NCBI GenBank assembly: GCA_949825045.1
Contig: OX463814.1
Coordinates: 35,916,383 to 35,980,382, forward strand
DNA length: 64,000 bases
Source of the DNA: Argyresthia goedartella
Lineage: Eukaryota > Arthropoda > Insecta > Lepidoptera > Argyresthiidae
Direction of reading: 5' to 3'
In this document: positions 55,101-64,000 of the stretch, piece by piece
Layout: each line of letters begins with the position of its first letter
Numbering within the stretch: position 1 is the first letter of the stretch
Program-made: the position numbers and the translations under genes
Notes under the pieces: generated by a model
Seen by the model: only the letters and a program-made list of their open reading frames with translations
Told to the model about the DNA's origin: nothing
Databases searched by the model: none

Positions 55101-58100
55101 GATATCTGCGCTACTGACTACTAACTGTCCCATTCTGGTGCGGCAGTCACGGCCGTCCGATAGATATCTGCGCTACTGACTACTAACTGTCCCATTCTGG
55201 TGCGGCAGTCACGGCCGTCCGATAGATATCTGCGCTACTGACTACTAACTGTCCCATTCTGGTGCGGCAGTCACGGCCGTCCGATAGATATCTGCGCTAC
55301 TGACTACTTACTGCCCCATTCTGGTGCGGCAGTCACGGCCGTCCGATAGATATCTGCGCTACTGACTACTAACTGTCCCATTCTGGTGCGGCAGTCACGG
55401 CCGTCCGATAGATATCTGCGCTACTGACTACTAACTGTCCCATTCTGGTGCGGCAGTCACGGCCGTCCGATAGATATCTGCGCTACTGACTACTAACTGT
55501 CCCATTCTGGTGCGGCAGTCACGGCCGTCCGATAGATATCTGCGCTACTGACTACTAACTGTCCCATTCTGGTGCGGCAGTCACGGCCGCACGCGTGGCA
55601 CCCATATTATGTCGCTGCTGGTAGTGAGTGCGGACTGAGTGCTGGAATATGCCGTGATTCAAAACCACACCCTGCCGTGTGCTATTCGAGCCACCGCAAC
55701 GATTCTTCTCGATTCTTCCTATCTCTCGGTCAGTGACGAGCTCTTACAATTTTTTTTTGGTTTGTTTGGCTCAATTTTTTGGTTAATAATTTATTTGTTA
55801 AGTAAAAGAGTTTAAGGTCTGCGTTTGGAATAATAGAGGCATAGCCGAGTATTTTCTACACTCCTAATTATACTGAGTAATATGGATTGATAGTAAATAT
55901 GAATGTGCCTAAACAAAGTGCCCACACAATGTTTTGAGCGCACGAAAAAAATAAATCCAGATTCGACGTGAATATGCTCGCATGGCAACAAGAAAAACTT
56001 TTACTTCCCGCAGCCTCCCGGGAATTCAGTCTGGAACCCGGGCCTGTTTTATTAAATGAACGCCTCCCCACATAGTAACCGCTGCTCAGAGATGCTTGCT
56101 TATAAATGGTGAAAATAGAGGTTTTATCTACTTGTACACAGAATACAGTTGAAAAATAAAAGAAGTGACCCGAGAAAGAATAGTCTTAAACTATATCCGT
56201 AAATCCGTACGGTAGATTCGTAACTGGGGCATAAGAGCTATAAATTTACGTGTCTTTCAGTGAGGTAATTAGTACCTATTTGATGATTCTATTTGCAAAA
56301 TATTACTAAAACACTTACTCGTAGCTCTGAGATGTCCATTTGCTAAGCTTGTGAAGTGAAATTCAAATTCAAGCCAATCGCTGAAAAGGAGCATACAATT
56401 CTGCAAAAGACCATTATAGACATAGTCAATGATATACGAATATAAGAAATGAAAGGAAGAGTTCTGCAACCCAATCAACCGGTAAACTATTGTGAAGTGT
56501 GGCGGATTACAGCATAATGGCAGGTAAGAAATCCGCCATTTTGGATTTCTTACCTGCCAGTACCTACTGTTGAGAAATAATGAGAAAGAAATTATGTAAT
56601 GGCAATTTGAAGGATTGCTTCATAAGAGCGACATTAGGACTGTTATTTGTACAAGCAGTTGAAGTATCTGAACTAGAATCATCACCTTTATGCACCACTC
56701 AACTAGGTCCTGTGCAATCCGCGTAAATAGTTTGCCAATTAATTGGGTTATGAAACTCTTGCATGAGCAAAGAATAGCTATACTCAGCAGTGGAGGCAGG
56801 AGGCTGGATAGTGGATAGGCTAACACACGGCGCCCCTTTATTCCCTCTGTAATATGCCATCTGTAAGACGACTATTTACTAGTTTTCTACGACTATTTAG
56901 TAGACTAGGTATCATTCTTACATAAGCAAAACCTTAGTATTTTACATAAACACCTACAAAAAGAACACAAAGAGTAATGTCGTACCCACGCACTCTTACA
57001 AAACTAACTTTGAAAGTAGCCAAATGGTAAACCAATCTGCACATTTGTACAATAACTAAAACAGGAAAGTTGATGTGTATCCAAAAACATCTTTTGAGTG
57101 TCAAAATGTTTAGATCATATGGATTAACGGTTTAAGCTTTGAAGGGGCAGAAAGTTTATTTAATTATATTTTGAACTTTCATTAATTGAAGCTGAAAAAA
57201 CGATTATGAACCTTATGACATGGTATTAGAATTCACATCTTATGAAAAGAATAATTCCTTTTTAGGTTCTCTGCCAGACAGCAGGTTAAATAGGGTTTCT
57301 TATTAAAATCAAAAGCATACTCACACGCATACATACACACACACACACACACACAAATACACACATAAACACACACCGGCTCTAATTATTATATTTTTTA
57401 TTTCAGTATTTTGTTGTTTTTCCTTTTACTTTTGTTATGGCACTTAAATGACCAAAATAGTTAAAGTTAGTTTTTTTTAATGAAATCGCTTGATTTGTAT
57501 GTTAATTAGTCATAATTAGGTTTGTTTAATGAATAATAATAAGTGCTGTCTACGTGTAGAAGAAAAGAGCTTCCTGGCACAGGTATTTCTATACTGAAGA
57601 GGTAGTTCTAGCTCTATGCAGCTTCTGTAAACATTTAAAAAGAAATAGACGATTATTATTATAATAACATAAACAATATTGATTCTTGACAGGTTGATGA
57701 CCTTCTGCTATCTCGCCGCTTTCAACTGGTGGCTGCTTCTCTGTCCGTGGTCACTCAGCCACGACTGGCAGATGGGGTCAGTGCCCCTGGTGACCAGCGG
57801 TTGGGACCCCAGGAATCTGCTCACCTGTGCAGCCTTCGGAGCTCTACTGTTGCTGGTATACCAGTGTATAGCTGATATGGAGGTGAGGATGTTTGACTTA
57901 CTACTGACTGACTGATTTCATAAGTTTATGACCAAGCGAGCGTCTCTGTTGCTGCTTGTGCAAAAATGCTTTCGTATGTCCGGTTTTTACAGCTGTTTTC
58001 TAAAGGCATTTTTCAACCGATTCTCGTGAAATTTTGTGTGCAGGTTTGATAACTAGTGGTTTTGTGAGAACACTAGACCTCGCGAGTCTTTATAACCATT

Positions 58101-60735
58101 ATAATTTTGATGAGTCAGTCAGTGACAAAATAACTAAACTTTGAAAGGATGTCGTTTCCAATCTGGTGGTTTAAATTCAGTGAATTTTTAAAATGTCCCT
58201 ATTCAAGTTGTGGCCTATTAGTGACAGTCAAAATTCAGGTGTCAAGCTTTATCTACAACATAGTTACAGTGGGGTCGGAGATACCCCGAAGTGCCTCCCC
58301 CACCACTCACCACTTTTTTTTCCCAATATCTTATGTAGAATGAAGTCTTTAGTGTACCTCCGAATTTTGATTGGAATCCGTTGATATGTTGCAGGCAATT
58401 TGTATGATTCAGCATTTTACAAACGGCGTAGTCCGTTTACAAACGCGCGCTGCTATGTAATATGCCGAAGGCAAATTAACACTCCTTTATGTTTTTAGTA
58501 TGTTTTGTTGTTCTTACATGTTCAACCTAACACGAAGGATAAACGAGGCTTCGCTTCGCTCACCCTCTTTACCCTTCACCTAAGCTACCGCAGCGTTTTG
58601 CCCTGAGAATTTGATATTTTAATTTCAATTTGCAATTTGCCTTCGGCATATTACATAGCAGCGCGCGTTTGTAAACGGACGACGCCGTTTGTAAAATGTG
58701 GAATCTTACAATTTGCCTGCCACAGATACATAACGCTCCAGCAAACTTTCCCCTTTCCCCCCTCTATTTTCCCCCCAATCAAAAACCGCACTCGACAAAA
58801 AAAAAGCAAGCAACTTGTGTGCCAATTTTCGTCTAAATCGGTTGAAAAATGCGACCTGTAGGCGAGAACCGACAGACAGACAAAGGCATTTTTGGCCAAT
58901 CTCAAAACTTTTTATCGATTTTTTCGATTTCTCTATCGATTCAGTTTTCAGGATTTTTTTCATTGGTTTGATTTTAGATCGCAAAATGTAGTTTACAAAG
59001 TTATTAGTGCGGCTACTTTCATACCCCACGTACGTAACGAGGTGCATTCATAAGTTTGTAGTTGGTATAAAAATCAATTATTTGAATTACTTGATTGTTT
59101 ATGATAATTCCACTTGTTCATCCAATAAACTTCGAGGGGTCTGGGGTGTGAGGGGGTCGAAAATAATGAACAAAATACGCAAATGTCCTGTGGCGCCCGC
59201 GAGGTCTAAAGTTCACAGAGCCAGTATGTGTAGGCGAAGGAAAGAAATTAGCTTAAAAAAAACTAAAACAAATAAAACTCACAGTAAATTCATAGTTAAA
59301 AATAGAATTAAAGAGCCAAGATGATGACCAGCAACCCCCCCGCTGATAGAAAGGAAAATAAACTAAGAGAGGCGACGACAACATAGCGCAGAAAGCAGGA
59401 AAATGAGGATCCAGTTTATTTATGGAGTGTTCCCGGACAGGACGAATGGTGATGATTATGACTGGAAAACAGTCAATTATCATCAATGGCGAGCTTTGAA
59501 AGAGCTGAAATTCCGATGGTGTACTAAAATGTGATGTCTTTTCAGGCTCAAAAGCACACACCAGTAGTGATGGGAGTATTACTACTCGTGATACCATTCG
59601 TGCCCGCCAGCAACCTGTTCGTGACCGTGGGCTTCGTCATCGCGGAACGAGTTTTGTATATTCCTAGGTGAGTGTTTGCAACCACAGTTTGATATACATC
59701 TAGCAACTTAGCTTGTGTACCAGTGTATGTATTGGGTGACTAACCAACAACACTTACCGCTACCGAACAACACTTTTTTGTTTTTGTCTGTTACTGTTCT
59801 TCTGGGTCCACCACGGGACAGACAGCACGTCACGTGCAAGAAGTGTATCGAATGCACCATATTTTGTATGTTCCTAGGTGAGTGTTTGTAACCACAGTTT
59901 GATATACATGTAGCAACTTAACTTGTGTACCAGTGTATGTATTGGTCAGTCACTCCGTTACCGAACAACACTTTTTGTTTTTGTCTGTTACTGTTCTTCT
60001 GGGTCCACCACGGGACAGACAGCACGTCACGTGTAAGAAGAGTATTGAATGCACCATTTTTTGTATGTTCCTAGGTAAGTGTTTGCAACCACAGTTTGAT
60101 ATACATGTAGCAACTTAGCTTGTGTACCAGTGTATGTATTGGTCAGTCACTCCGTTCCCGAACAACACTTTTGTTTTTGTCTGTTACTGTTCTTCTGGGT
60201 CCACCACGGGACAGACAACACGTCACGTGCAAGAAGAGTATCGAATGCAGCATATTTTGTATGTTCCTAGGTGAGTGTTTGCAACCACAGTTTGATATTC
60301 ATGTAGCAACTTAGCTTGCGTAACAGTCTGTGTATTGGTCAGTCACTCCGAAACCGAACAACACTTATTTGGTTTTGTCTGATATTGTTCTTCTGGGTCC
60401 ACCACGGGACAGCCAGCACGTCACATGCAAGAAGAGTATCCTCCTTAGAAGTAGTCCTTACTGAACTACTTTTTCTCATAACCCTCGTCTCCTAGTCTGG
60501 AATCCAGGTTTTGAGAATTGACTGGAATATAAAAGAAACATAATTTTTTCCGTCCTCTTCACCCTCACAGTGTCGGCAGCGTGATCATCACAGCGTATGG
60601 CGTCCAACTTATGTGGTGCTCCCGCCCCGGTACCAAAGTGCTACTGATCGTGGGTCTAGCTGTGCTGGCCGCCAGTGGGGTAGCGCGCACGTATCGGAGG
60701 AATGCGGATTGGCGGGACAGGGGCACGCTTTTGAG
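51768..60735 (+). CDS. Tmtc1: TMTC-family protein O-mannosyltransferase, TMTC1-like, partial (7 exons)
   Basis: Exons 51768-51945, 52837-52910, 53162-53299, 54126-54302, 57693-57882, 59546-59667 and 60571-60735 join in phase (1044 nt) with AG/GT at every junction. They encode the multi-pass GT-C-type membrane domain: RLNHALSGL, HPVHTEAVAGVVGRADVLAC, SMLAKETGVT, FSPQDNPAAFHP, LMTFCYLAAFNWWLLLCP, DWQMGSVPLV, PFVPASNLF and GFVIAERVLYIPSVG. The QDNPA-F, DWQ-GS-PLV and WD-RNL spacing agrees best with TMTC1 among the four TMTC types, from memory; TMTC4 or TMTC2 cannot be excluded. TMTC proteins sit in the ER membrane and add O-mannose to cadherin-type domains. The N-terminal exons, which should carry the catalytic acidic pair, and the TPR exons after LLR are not in the window. 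No lesion is seen in any exon. GC content is higher than in the introns. Confidence 0.88.
51946..52836. repeat. Intron a-b: GAAA microsatellite, retroelement tail, SINE
   Basis: (GAAA)n at about 52073-52115 followed by GACTTTTATTGCACGCAAAC: on the minus strand this is TGCAATAAAAGTC plus a (TTTC)n tail, so a retroelement 3' end (about 52073-52200, minus). A decayed family-2 SINE (+) lies at 52640-52815: ACGACCTCTGTAGCAAAGC ... AGGTATCCCAGTGTGGGGCC. Confidence 0.75.
52837..52910 (+). CDS. Tmtc1: Tmtc1 exon b
   Basis: Acceptor TTTGTCCACAG, donor CATAG|GTAAGTG. Encodes VAGVVGRADVLACIFFLSSL then LVYH and two bases of an Arg codon. Holds the conserved VGRAD motif. A decayed SINE ends about 25 bp before this exon. 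Confidence 0.9.
53162..53299 (+). CDS. Tmtc1: Tmtc1 exon c
   Basis: Acceptor TTCATTTACAG, donor AAAAG|GTAAGTT. Encodes PTSNKKCVWLSIVLGALSML then AKETGVTILILNLAFDFYRC; one membrane helix plus the conserved KETG turn. Confidence 0.9.
53375..53740. mobile_element. Intron c-d: SINE 3' end and hairpin element copy 4
   Basis: AAACAGGGTATCCTAGTGTG (53383-53412) is a SINE 3' scrap. Then GGATAACTGATCACCAAACT (53511-53530) is opposed by ATTTTGGTGGTCATTATATT (about 53695-53715). Between them lies the core in reverse orientation: TTACCCTTCACCTAAGCTAC, CGCAGTATTTTTCCCTGATA (53565-53640), lacking its GCTTCGCTTCGC part. Arms resemble those of copy 2 at 34140-34395. Confidence 0.7.
54126..54302 (+). CDS. 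Tmtc1: Tmtc1 exon d
   Basis: Acceptor CATCTATTTGCAG, donor GTCAG|GTGGGT. Encodes a basic stretch, the helix IKILVSLTLLVCLRLALLQG and the motif PTFSPQDNPAAFHPSFFV. The 62-bp array starts 46 bp beyond the donor. Confidence 0.9.
54349..55588 (+). repeat. 62-bp minisatellite, exactly 20 copies
   Basis: The unit reads GTCCGATAGATATCTGCGCT ACTGACTACTAACTGTCCCA TTCTGGTGCGGCAGTCACGG CC. 1240 bp equals 20 x 62 with no indel. Nearly all units are identical. A shared variant (ACTTACTGCCCC for ACTAACTGTCCC) marks units 4, 8 and 16, and unit 2 has CCCTTTC for CCCATTC. Lies in the intron between exons d and e. 62 is not a multiple of 3, and nothing suggests coding. Confidence 0.97.
55589..57692. other. 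Intron d-e remainder: hairpin and CA repeat
   Basis: A perfect 17-bp hairpin at 56518-56559 (arms 56518-56534 and 56543-56559, loop GCCATTTT). An AC-rich microsatellite at about 57325-57378. No other exon seen. Confidence 0.7.
57693..57882 (+). CDS. Tmtc1: Tmtc1 exon e
   Basis: Acceptor TGATTCTTGACAG, donor GGAG|GTGAGG. Encodes LMTFCYLAAFNWWLLLCPWS, HDWQMGSVPLVTSGWDPRNL and a further helix ending in ADME. Ends in phase 0. Confidence 0.92.
57883..58390. repeat. Intron e-f: dispersed repeat piece
   Basis: CAAAAATGCTTTCGTATGTCCGG and GATTCTCGTGAAATTTTGTG (57960-58040) match 30755-30825. The rest is AT-rich without features. Confidence 0.6.
58391..58720. mobile_element. Hairpin element with conserved core, copy 5 (87-bp arms)
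   Basis: Arms 58391-58477 and 58634-58720 are both 87 nt and pair at 82 of 87 positions without gaps; both contain ACGCGCGCTGCTATGTAATA or its neighbourhood in mirror order. The 156-nt loop holds the core in reverse: CATGTTCAACCTAACACG, GGCTTCGCTTCGCTCACCC, CTACCGCAGCGTTTTGCCCTG. Lies in a TMTC intron. Confidence 0.92.
58725..59065. mobile_element. Intron e-f: GGTACGGAACCC-type repeat remnant
   Basis: ACCGCACTCGACAAAAAAAA ... GGCGAGAACCGACAGACAGA ... CGTAACGAGGTGCATTCATA. The last part is shared with 24170-24210 and 31090-31130. Confidence 0.55.
59546..59667 (+). CDS. Tmtc1: Tmtc1 exon f
   Basis: Acceptor GATGTCTTTTCAG, donor CCTAG|GTGAGT. Encodes AQKHTPVVMGVLLLVIPFVP, ASNLFVTVGFVIAERVLYIP. 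Its last 17 bp and donor are repeated downstream (see 59651-60445). Confidence 0.92.
59651..60445 (+). repeat. Four tandem copies of an exon end with its splice donor
   Basis: TTCCTAG|GT occurs at the true donor (GT at 59668) and again with GT at 59878, 60075 and 60271. Each copy continues GTGTTTGCAACCACAGTTTG ... CTTCTGGGTCCACCACGGGA ... GAAGAGTATCGAATGCACCA before the next GTATGTTCCTAG. Periods 210, 197 and 196 bp; the last unit is incomplete. Reading past the first donor meets TGA at once (CCT AGG TGA), so use of a later donor would truncate the protein. Confidence 0.93.
60571..60735 (+). CDS. Tmtc1: Tmtc1 exon g
   Basis: Acceptor TCTTCACCCTCACAG, donor TTGAG|GTAAGA. Encodes VGSVIITAYGVQLMW, a helix VLLIVGLAVLAASGVA and RTYRRNADWRDRGTLLR, the R-NADW segment that precedes the TPR domain in this family. 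Confidence 0.9.
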
Positions 60736-60801
60736 GTAAGATAACACAGCATCACGCGTAATGGTAAATGGGATAGGTGCAACTGTGACACTGCCGCCTC
60801 T

Positions 60802-60912
60802 CTTGTAAGAACCTGATTGTGGATCTAGCTGTGTTGGCCGCCAGTGTGGTTGCGCGCGCGCACGAAGGAACAGGGATGGGCGGGACATGGGCAAGCTTTT
60901 GATGTAAGTTAA
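60802..60912 (+). pseudogene. Degenerate duplicate of Tmtc1 exon g end
   Basis: TGTGGATCTAGCTGTGTTGG, CCGCCAGTGTGGTTGCGCGC, GGGATGGGCGGGACATGGGC and AAGCTTTTGATGTAAGTTAAC repeat the last about 90 bp of exon g plus its donor, offset 167 bp. The donor has become GATGTAAGT (still GT), indels break the frame, and the acceptor part is absent. Confidence 0.88.
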
Positions 60913-61309
60913 CATATATTCCGGGAGGTCACGAGGCTATTTCGTGAGTAACTTGAGCGTGTCAGATTAAGAAATGGGTGAAACCGATAGTCTGTTTAGT
61001 TACCCCACCAAATCTGAGCTTTTTACACAAGTGGGATTTACTTGAGCGCGTCAGATTAAGATGTGAGTAAATGACATGCTAATAAGCAGTGGTCGGAAAA
61101 CCTTGAAGCGCAATGAAAGTAACAAATATATTTAGATAGTTCAGTTCACTGGGAAATGGCTTATTCCTTAAGATTTAAATTAGGAGAAATATGGAGCGCA
61201 GTATGATAGAAGATCAAACTGACGGACTGTGTCAGAAACACCACACTGCGCTCCATAACTCGTATCATGAACGTGGGTGAATAGACTGCCAACCTTAGAT
61301 ATGCTGGGC

Positions 61310-61500
61310 TAGATATATCTGTCGCATAGGTGGGCAAAGATTGCTACCGGTTGGGTACCACGAGACAGACGTCGGATGGCGAGGAGAACAAAAAGGAAGG
61401 CGCAGGAGGCGGTCCCAGGTTCTGGAGAGGACGTGACTAAAAGTGGGGAGAACCTTTGCCCAGTAGTAGGAAACACCACAGGCTACATTAAAATAAAATG
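61310..61500 (+). pseudogene. RTE-type LINE 3' fragment
   Basis: GACAGACGTCGGATGGCGAG, AGGCGGTCCCAGGTTCTGGA and AACCTTTGCCCAGTAGTAGG correspond to the RTE C-terminal region (RRTKRKAQEAV ... GENLCPVVG). Short and degenerate. Confidence 0.6.
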
Positions 61501-62097
61501 GCAAGTTTCAATGAAACATTTAGGAAAGGTACGTGTTGTCTTTACATTGACGTTAGAAGATAGCCCACATTATTAATTGAAATTGCTCCAGCAGAAACTT
61601 ATTCTTCGTAGTATTTTCTAATATATTTTATTGGAAGTAATTGGAGGTTGCCACTCCCCCCCCTGCAATTTAAAAAATAGAAAAATGTGCAACTGGGTAA
61701 AAAGACATTTTGGAGCTTTGACCCTTTCGCACACAAATATCTAAGTACGAGAACTCTTTATTAATATATAGTGCGAGTAGACTTGTGCTGTGTAATGAAT
61801 TCTTAGTAGCTATATGACTGGAGTGCAAGAAAGAAAGTGTGGTTTATTTTTTTGTAACCAAACCATAGGTAAGTAAATTAAAAGTCAATATCGTGGAATA
61901 GTCCTGTCACTTAAAAGTATAAAATAAATGAATTTATACAAATTTTAAAACACGACTTCTGTATATAAAAGCGAACTAAAAAGTTAGAAATAATTTATAA
62001 ACAGAGTAAGGAATTGTTTCACACTTATATATATTTATATACATGGACACTCTATATTTTTTATATAATATTTTGTTTATATACAAAAGTATAAAAG
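61501..62097. other. No gene recognised
   Basis: AT-rich; probably TMTC intron. No exon continuing from LLR (start of the TPR domain) was found here. Confidence 0.4.
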
Positions 62098-62172
62098 AGC
62101 TCCGTGGTGTGGGTTTTACGCTTGATTTTCACACAGGAGATGCAGGTTCGAATCCTGATCATATACCAATCT
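62098..62172 (+). mobile_element. tRNA-like SINE head
   Basis: GAGCTCCGTGGTGTGGGTTT (box A) and GATGCAGGTTCGAATCCTGA (box B), 30-40 nt apart as in a tRNA. Joined directly to the RTE fragment that follows, in opposite orientation. Confidence 0.65.
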
Positions 62173-62179
62173 ATCTATC

Positions 62180-62890
62180 TAACCAGCCTCCTGCACCCAC
62201 TGTTGAGTAAAGGCCTCCTCTTCATTACGCTATTTATCACGTAAACGCGATGAACACGCGGTCCAAGGCCTACCTGATCCACTGAGGCCCGCAAGTTTTA
62301 GCGATGACATCTGACCATCGGGCGGATGGTCTGCCTCTCGGTCTACGCGCATCCCTTAGCTACTATTCCGTCACCACCTTAGTCCATTTACTGTCGTCGC
62401 TCCTAGCCAAGTGTCCCGCCCAGCTCCACTTCAATCTTGCGATTCGCATACCGACATCTACGGCCTTGGTGCGTCATCATATTTCGACGTTAGGTATGTT
62501 ATCGCAAAGGGAGATACCTTTGTGCTACTCGGATTTTATGCATGGATTACTTTGTGAGCGCCCATATCTCAGATCCATATGTGAGTATAGGCAGGACACA
62601 TTGGTTTTCAGGCATTGAGGGATTTTTGACTTCAGGACGTCTGCCAATTTACCAAAGGCGGCCAAACCCAGCTGTAAGCGCCTAGAGATCCTTCGCCTCC
62701 TTCTCTTGAGAATTTCGGCGAAAGGATAAACTATGTCCAAGGTCAAACTATGTATTCGTCCACTGTCTCTAGACGACAGTTATCAACGATTATGTTAGGT
62801 TGAGGACCCTCAAGATCGGTCATAATCTTGGTTTTGGACACGTTAATCCCCAGGCCGACCCCAAGTGAAGCTTTATGCTGTGAAGCTACC
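62180..62890 (-). pseudogene. RTE-type LINE, C-terminal half, decayed
   Basis: Minus strand, in order: GLGINVSKTKIMTD (62830-62870), NIIVDNCRLETVDEYIV, RISRRLQLGLAAFGKLADVL, KSKIPQCLKTNVSCLY (62580-62700), then RTKAVDVGMRIARLKWSWAG and RRPRGRPSARWSDVI (62300-62480), ending near the TACTCAACAGTGGGTGCAGG mirror at 62190. Frameshifts separate the blocks. Confidence 0.8.
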
Positions 62891-63680
62891 AAGGAGATAA
62901 TAAAATTATCTTAATTTCAGTATCGGACGTTCAGTGTTTCGGATGACACGTTAAGTAGCCGGGACCTACCGGCTACTATCGCTACGTCATACTGGTCGTG
63001 AAACATAAAAAAATATCTGACATGCAATGTACAATTACCAATAAATTATCTTATCTATATGTTAGTCTAAATTTTGAAATAAATCCTTACAAGTTGCAGA
63101 TACAACTTGATTCTAACTTTTCAGTTCGTTTTAATTACACGCAGTTCGTGTTTATTTTTATTTTTAATTACTTAGTTAAAAGGTTTGTTAATATTAATAG
63201 CTTATGACATCACTATATCTTGGAGTATTTTAGGTCCTTTGAGTACCACAGCTAAGACTAGTCGGCATGCCAGGCACTATTAACCTGTTATTATTGATTA
63301 CCTGTAATTATTACTAATTCAGATCTAAAGGACCTCTCTTTACTCTGAGTGTAAATTCCAATAGGTACCATGTCAAAAGTTTTAATAAAACCGTATCTAA
63401 CAATGGAAGAAAAGTAAAGTACCTTTAGAATAGAATCAGTGAAATAGACTCTAAATATACGAGCACTCAAGACGTTGGTTTTAGTTGTCTCGGACCTTCA
63501 AACTCGCTTAATAGACTAGTGGGGGTAGACGACAACCACTTTACAAATAGCCAAGACTAGACCAAACTGAATCCGAGATATTCTAGATTTCCACGATTCT
63601 AAAAGGGAATGTCTGACAGAATAAACTTGAAACTTAACCCGTTGTAGCTGCCTGTAAATAAAACTTTTTTAACAAATATG
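62891..63680. other. No gene; one dispersed repeat piece
   Basis: GTATCGGACGTTCAGTGTTT and CGGATGACACGTTAAG (62922-62956) mirror the piece at about 21010-21060. The remainder is AT-rich. Confidence 0.5.
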
Positions 63681-63850
63681 AGCGTCCGTGGTGCAGTCGT
63701 TACACGCACGCCTTCGACGCCATGGTTTCGATTCCCAGTGTTGACCATGTACCAATGAGATAGTAATGGCTCTCTCTTATAATCTTATCAGTACATTCAG
63801 CATCATATGGTAGCGCGCAAGTTATTCAAATATCACACATCTTATATAAA
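63681..63850 (+). mobile_element. tRNA-derived SINE, family 3
   Basis: AGCGTCCGTGGTGCAGTCGT (box A) and CATGGTTTCGATTCCCAGTG (box B), followed by a body CTCTCTCTTATAATCTTATC unlike the other two SINE families. Confidence 0.65.
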
Positions 63851-63871
63851 ATGATGTCCACATCATTTTGA

Positions 63872-64000
63872 CTGATTAAATTGATTAAGTTCTGCTGCTC
63901 ACGCTGTTAGGGCATCAGAAATTCACGGATGTGGCTACAACTAGGCTAGTCTATTTTATTTACTTTCATAGTGGCATGTCCTATGGTATCTTGTTGTGGG
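63872..64000 (+). pseudogene. Fragment of the CR1-like element (copy C), runs off the right edge
   Basis: TTAAGTTCTGCTGCTCACGC, CACGGATGTGGCTACAACTA and CTATGGTATCTTGTTGTGGG match the RT C-terminal region of 12700-12830 (read in reverse). 5'-truncated. Confidence 0.85.

Noticed and set aside
54349..55588. Regular array that could be mistaken for a CRISPR locus
   Set aside because: The 62-bp units are contiguous with no variable spacers, the setting is an animal intron and no cas-like gene exists.

Overview
The window reads as AT-rich insect DNA, almost certainly from a moth or butterfly. The evidence is one spliced animal gene with GT-AG introns, two families of tRNA-derived SINEs of lepidopteran type, RTE/CR1/Jockey-type non-LTR retrotransposons, pogo and mariner DNA transposons, and several copies of a dispersed repeat that starts with AAGGGTTCCGTACC and ends with GGGTACGGAACCCTAAAAA. 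There is no operon structure, no rRNA, no CRISPR array and no bacterial or phage gene.

The only host gene I can support is on the + strand at 51768-60735. Seven consecutive in-phase exons encode part of the membrane domain of a TMTC protein O-mannosyltransferase, closest in my reading to TMTC1. Earlier exons and the C-terminal TPR exons lie outside the window. Its introns are full of insertions: a 20-copy array of a 62-bp unit starting 46 bp after an exon, a hairpin element with 87-bp arms, SINE pieces, four tandem copies of an exon 3' end with its splice donor, and a degenerate duplicate of another exon end.

Left third (1-25 kb). An OTU-protease plus endonuclease retroelement runs off the left edge (1-1873, minus). 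A complete pogo-type transposon occupies 6976-11640; it has matching terminal repeats, TA on both sides and an intact 860-aa transposase ending in a PHD finger. A nearly full-length CR1/Jockey-group retrotransposon follows (12017 to about 16330, minus), with ORF1 intact and ORF2 broken by one frameshift and one in-frame stop. A GC-rich ORF1-only retroelement lies at 19556-20966, then a truncated relative of the CR1-like element (22458-23251), a copy of the GGTACGGAACCC repeat and a 4 x 129 bp tandem array.

Middle (25-51 kb). This is mostly transposon debris: SINEs, RTE 3' ends, two related LINE copies (34960-36127 and 39800-40862, the second with a nested RTE fragment flanked by a 10-bp target duplication), an intact DD37D mariner-type transposon (41463-42767) sitting inside a tandemly duplicated 0.4-kb host segment, and a decayed LINE (44610-46447, minus).

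Across 32-59 kb there are five copies of a short core (CAGGGCAAAA-CTGCGG ... GAGCGAAGCGAAGCCC ... GTTAGGTTGAACATG). Each lies between inverted repeats, and the arms differ between most copies. Constant loop with variable stems is the reverse of ordinary MITE behaviour and is the pattern I would follow up first.
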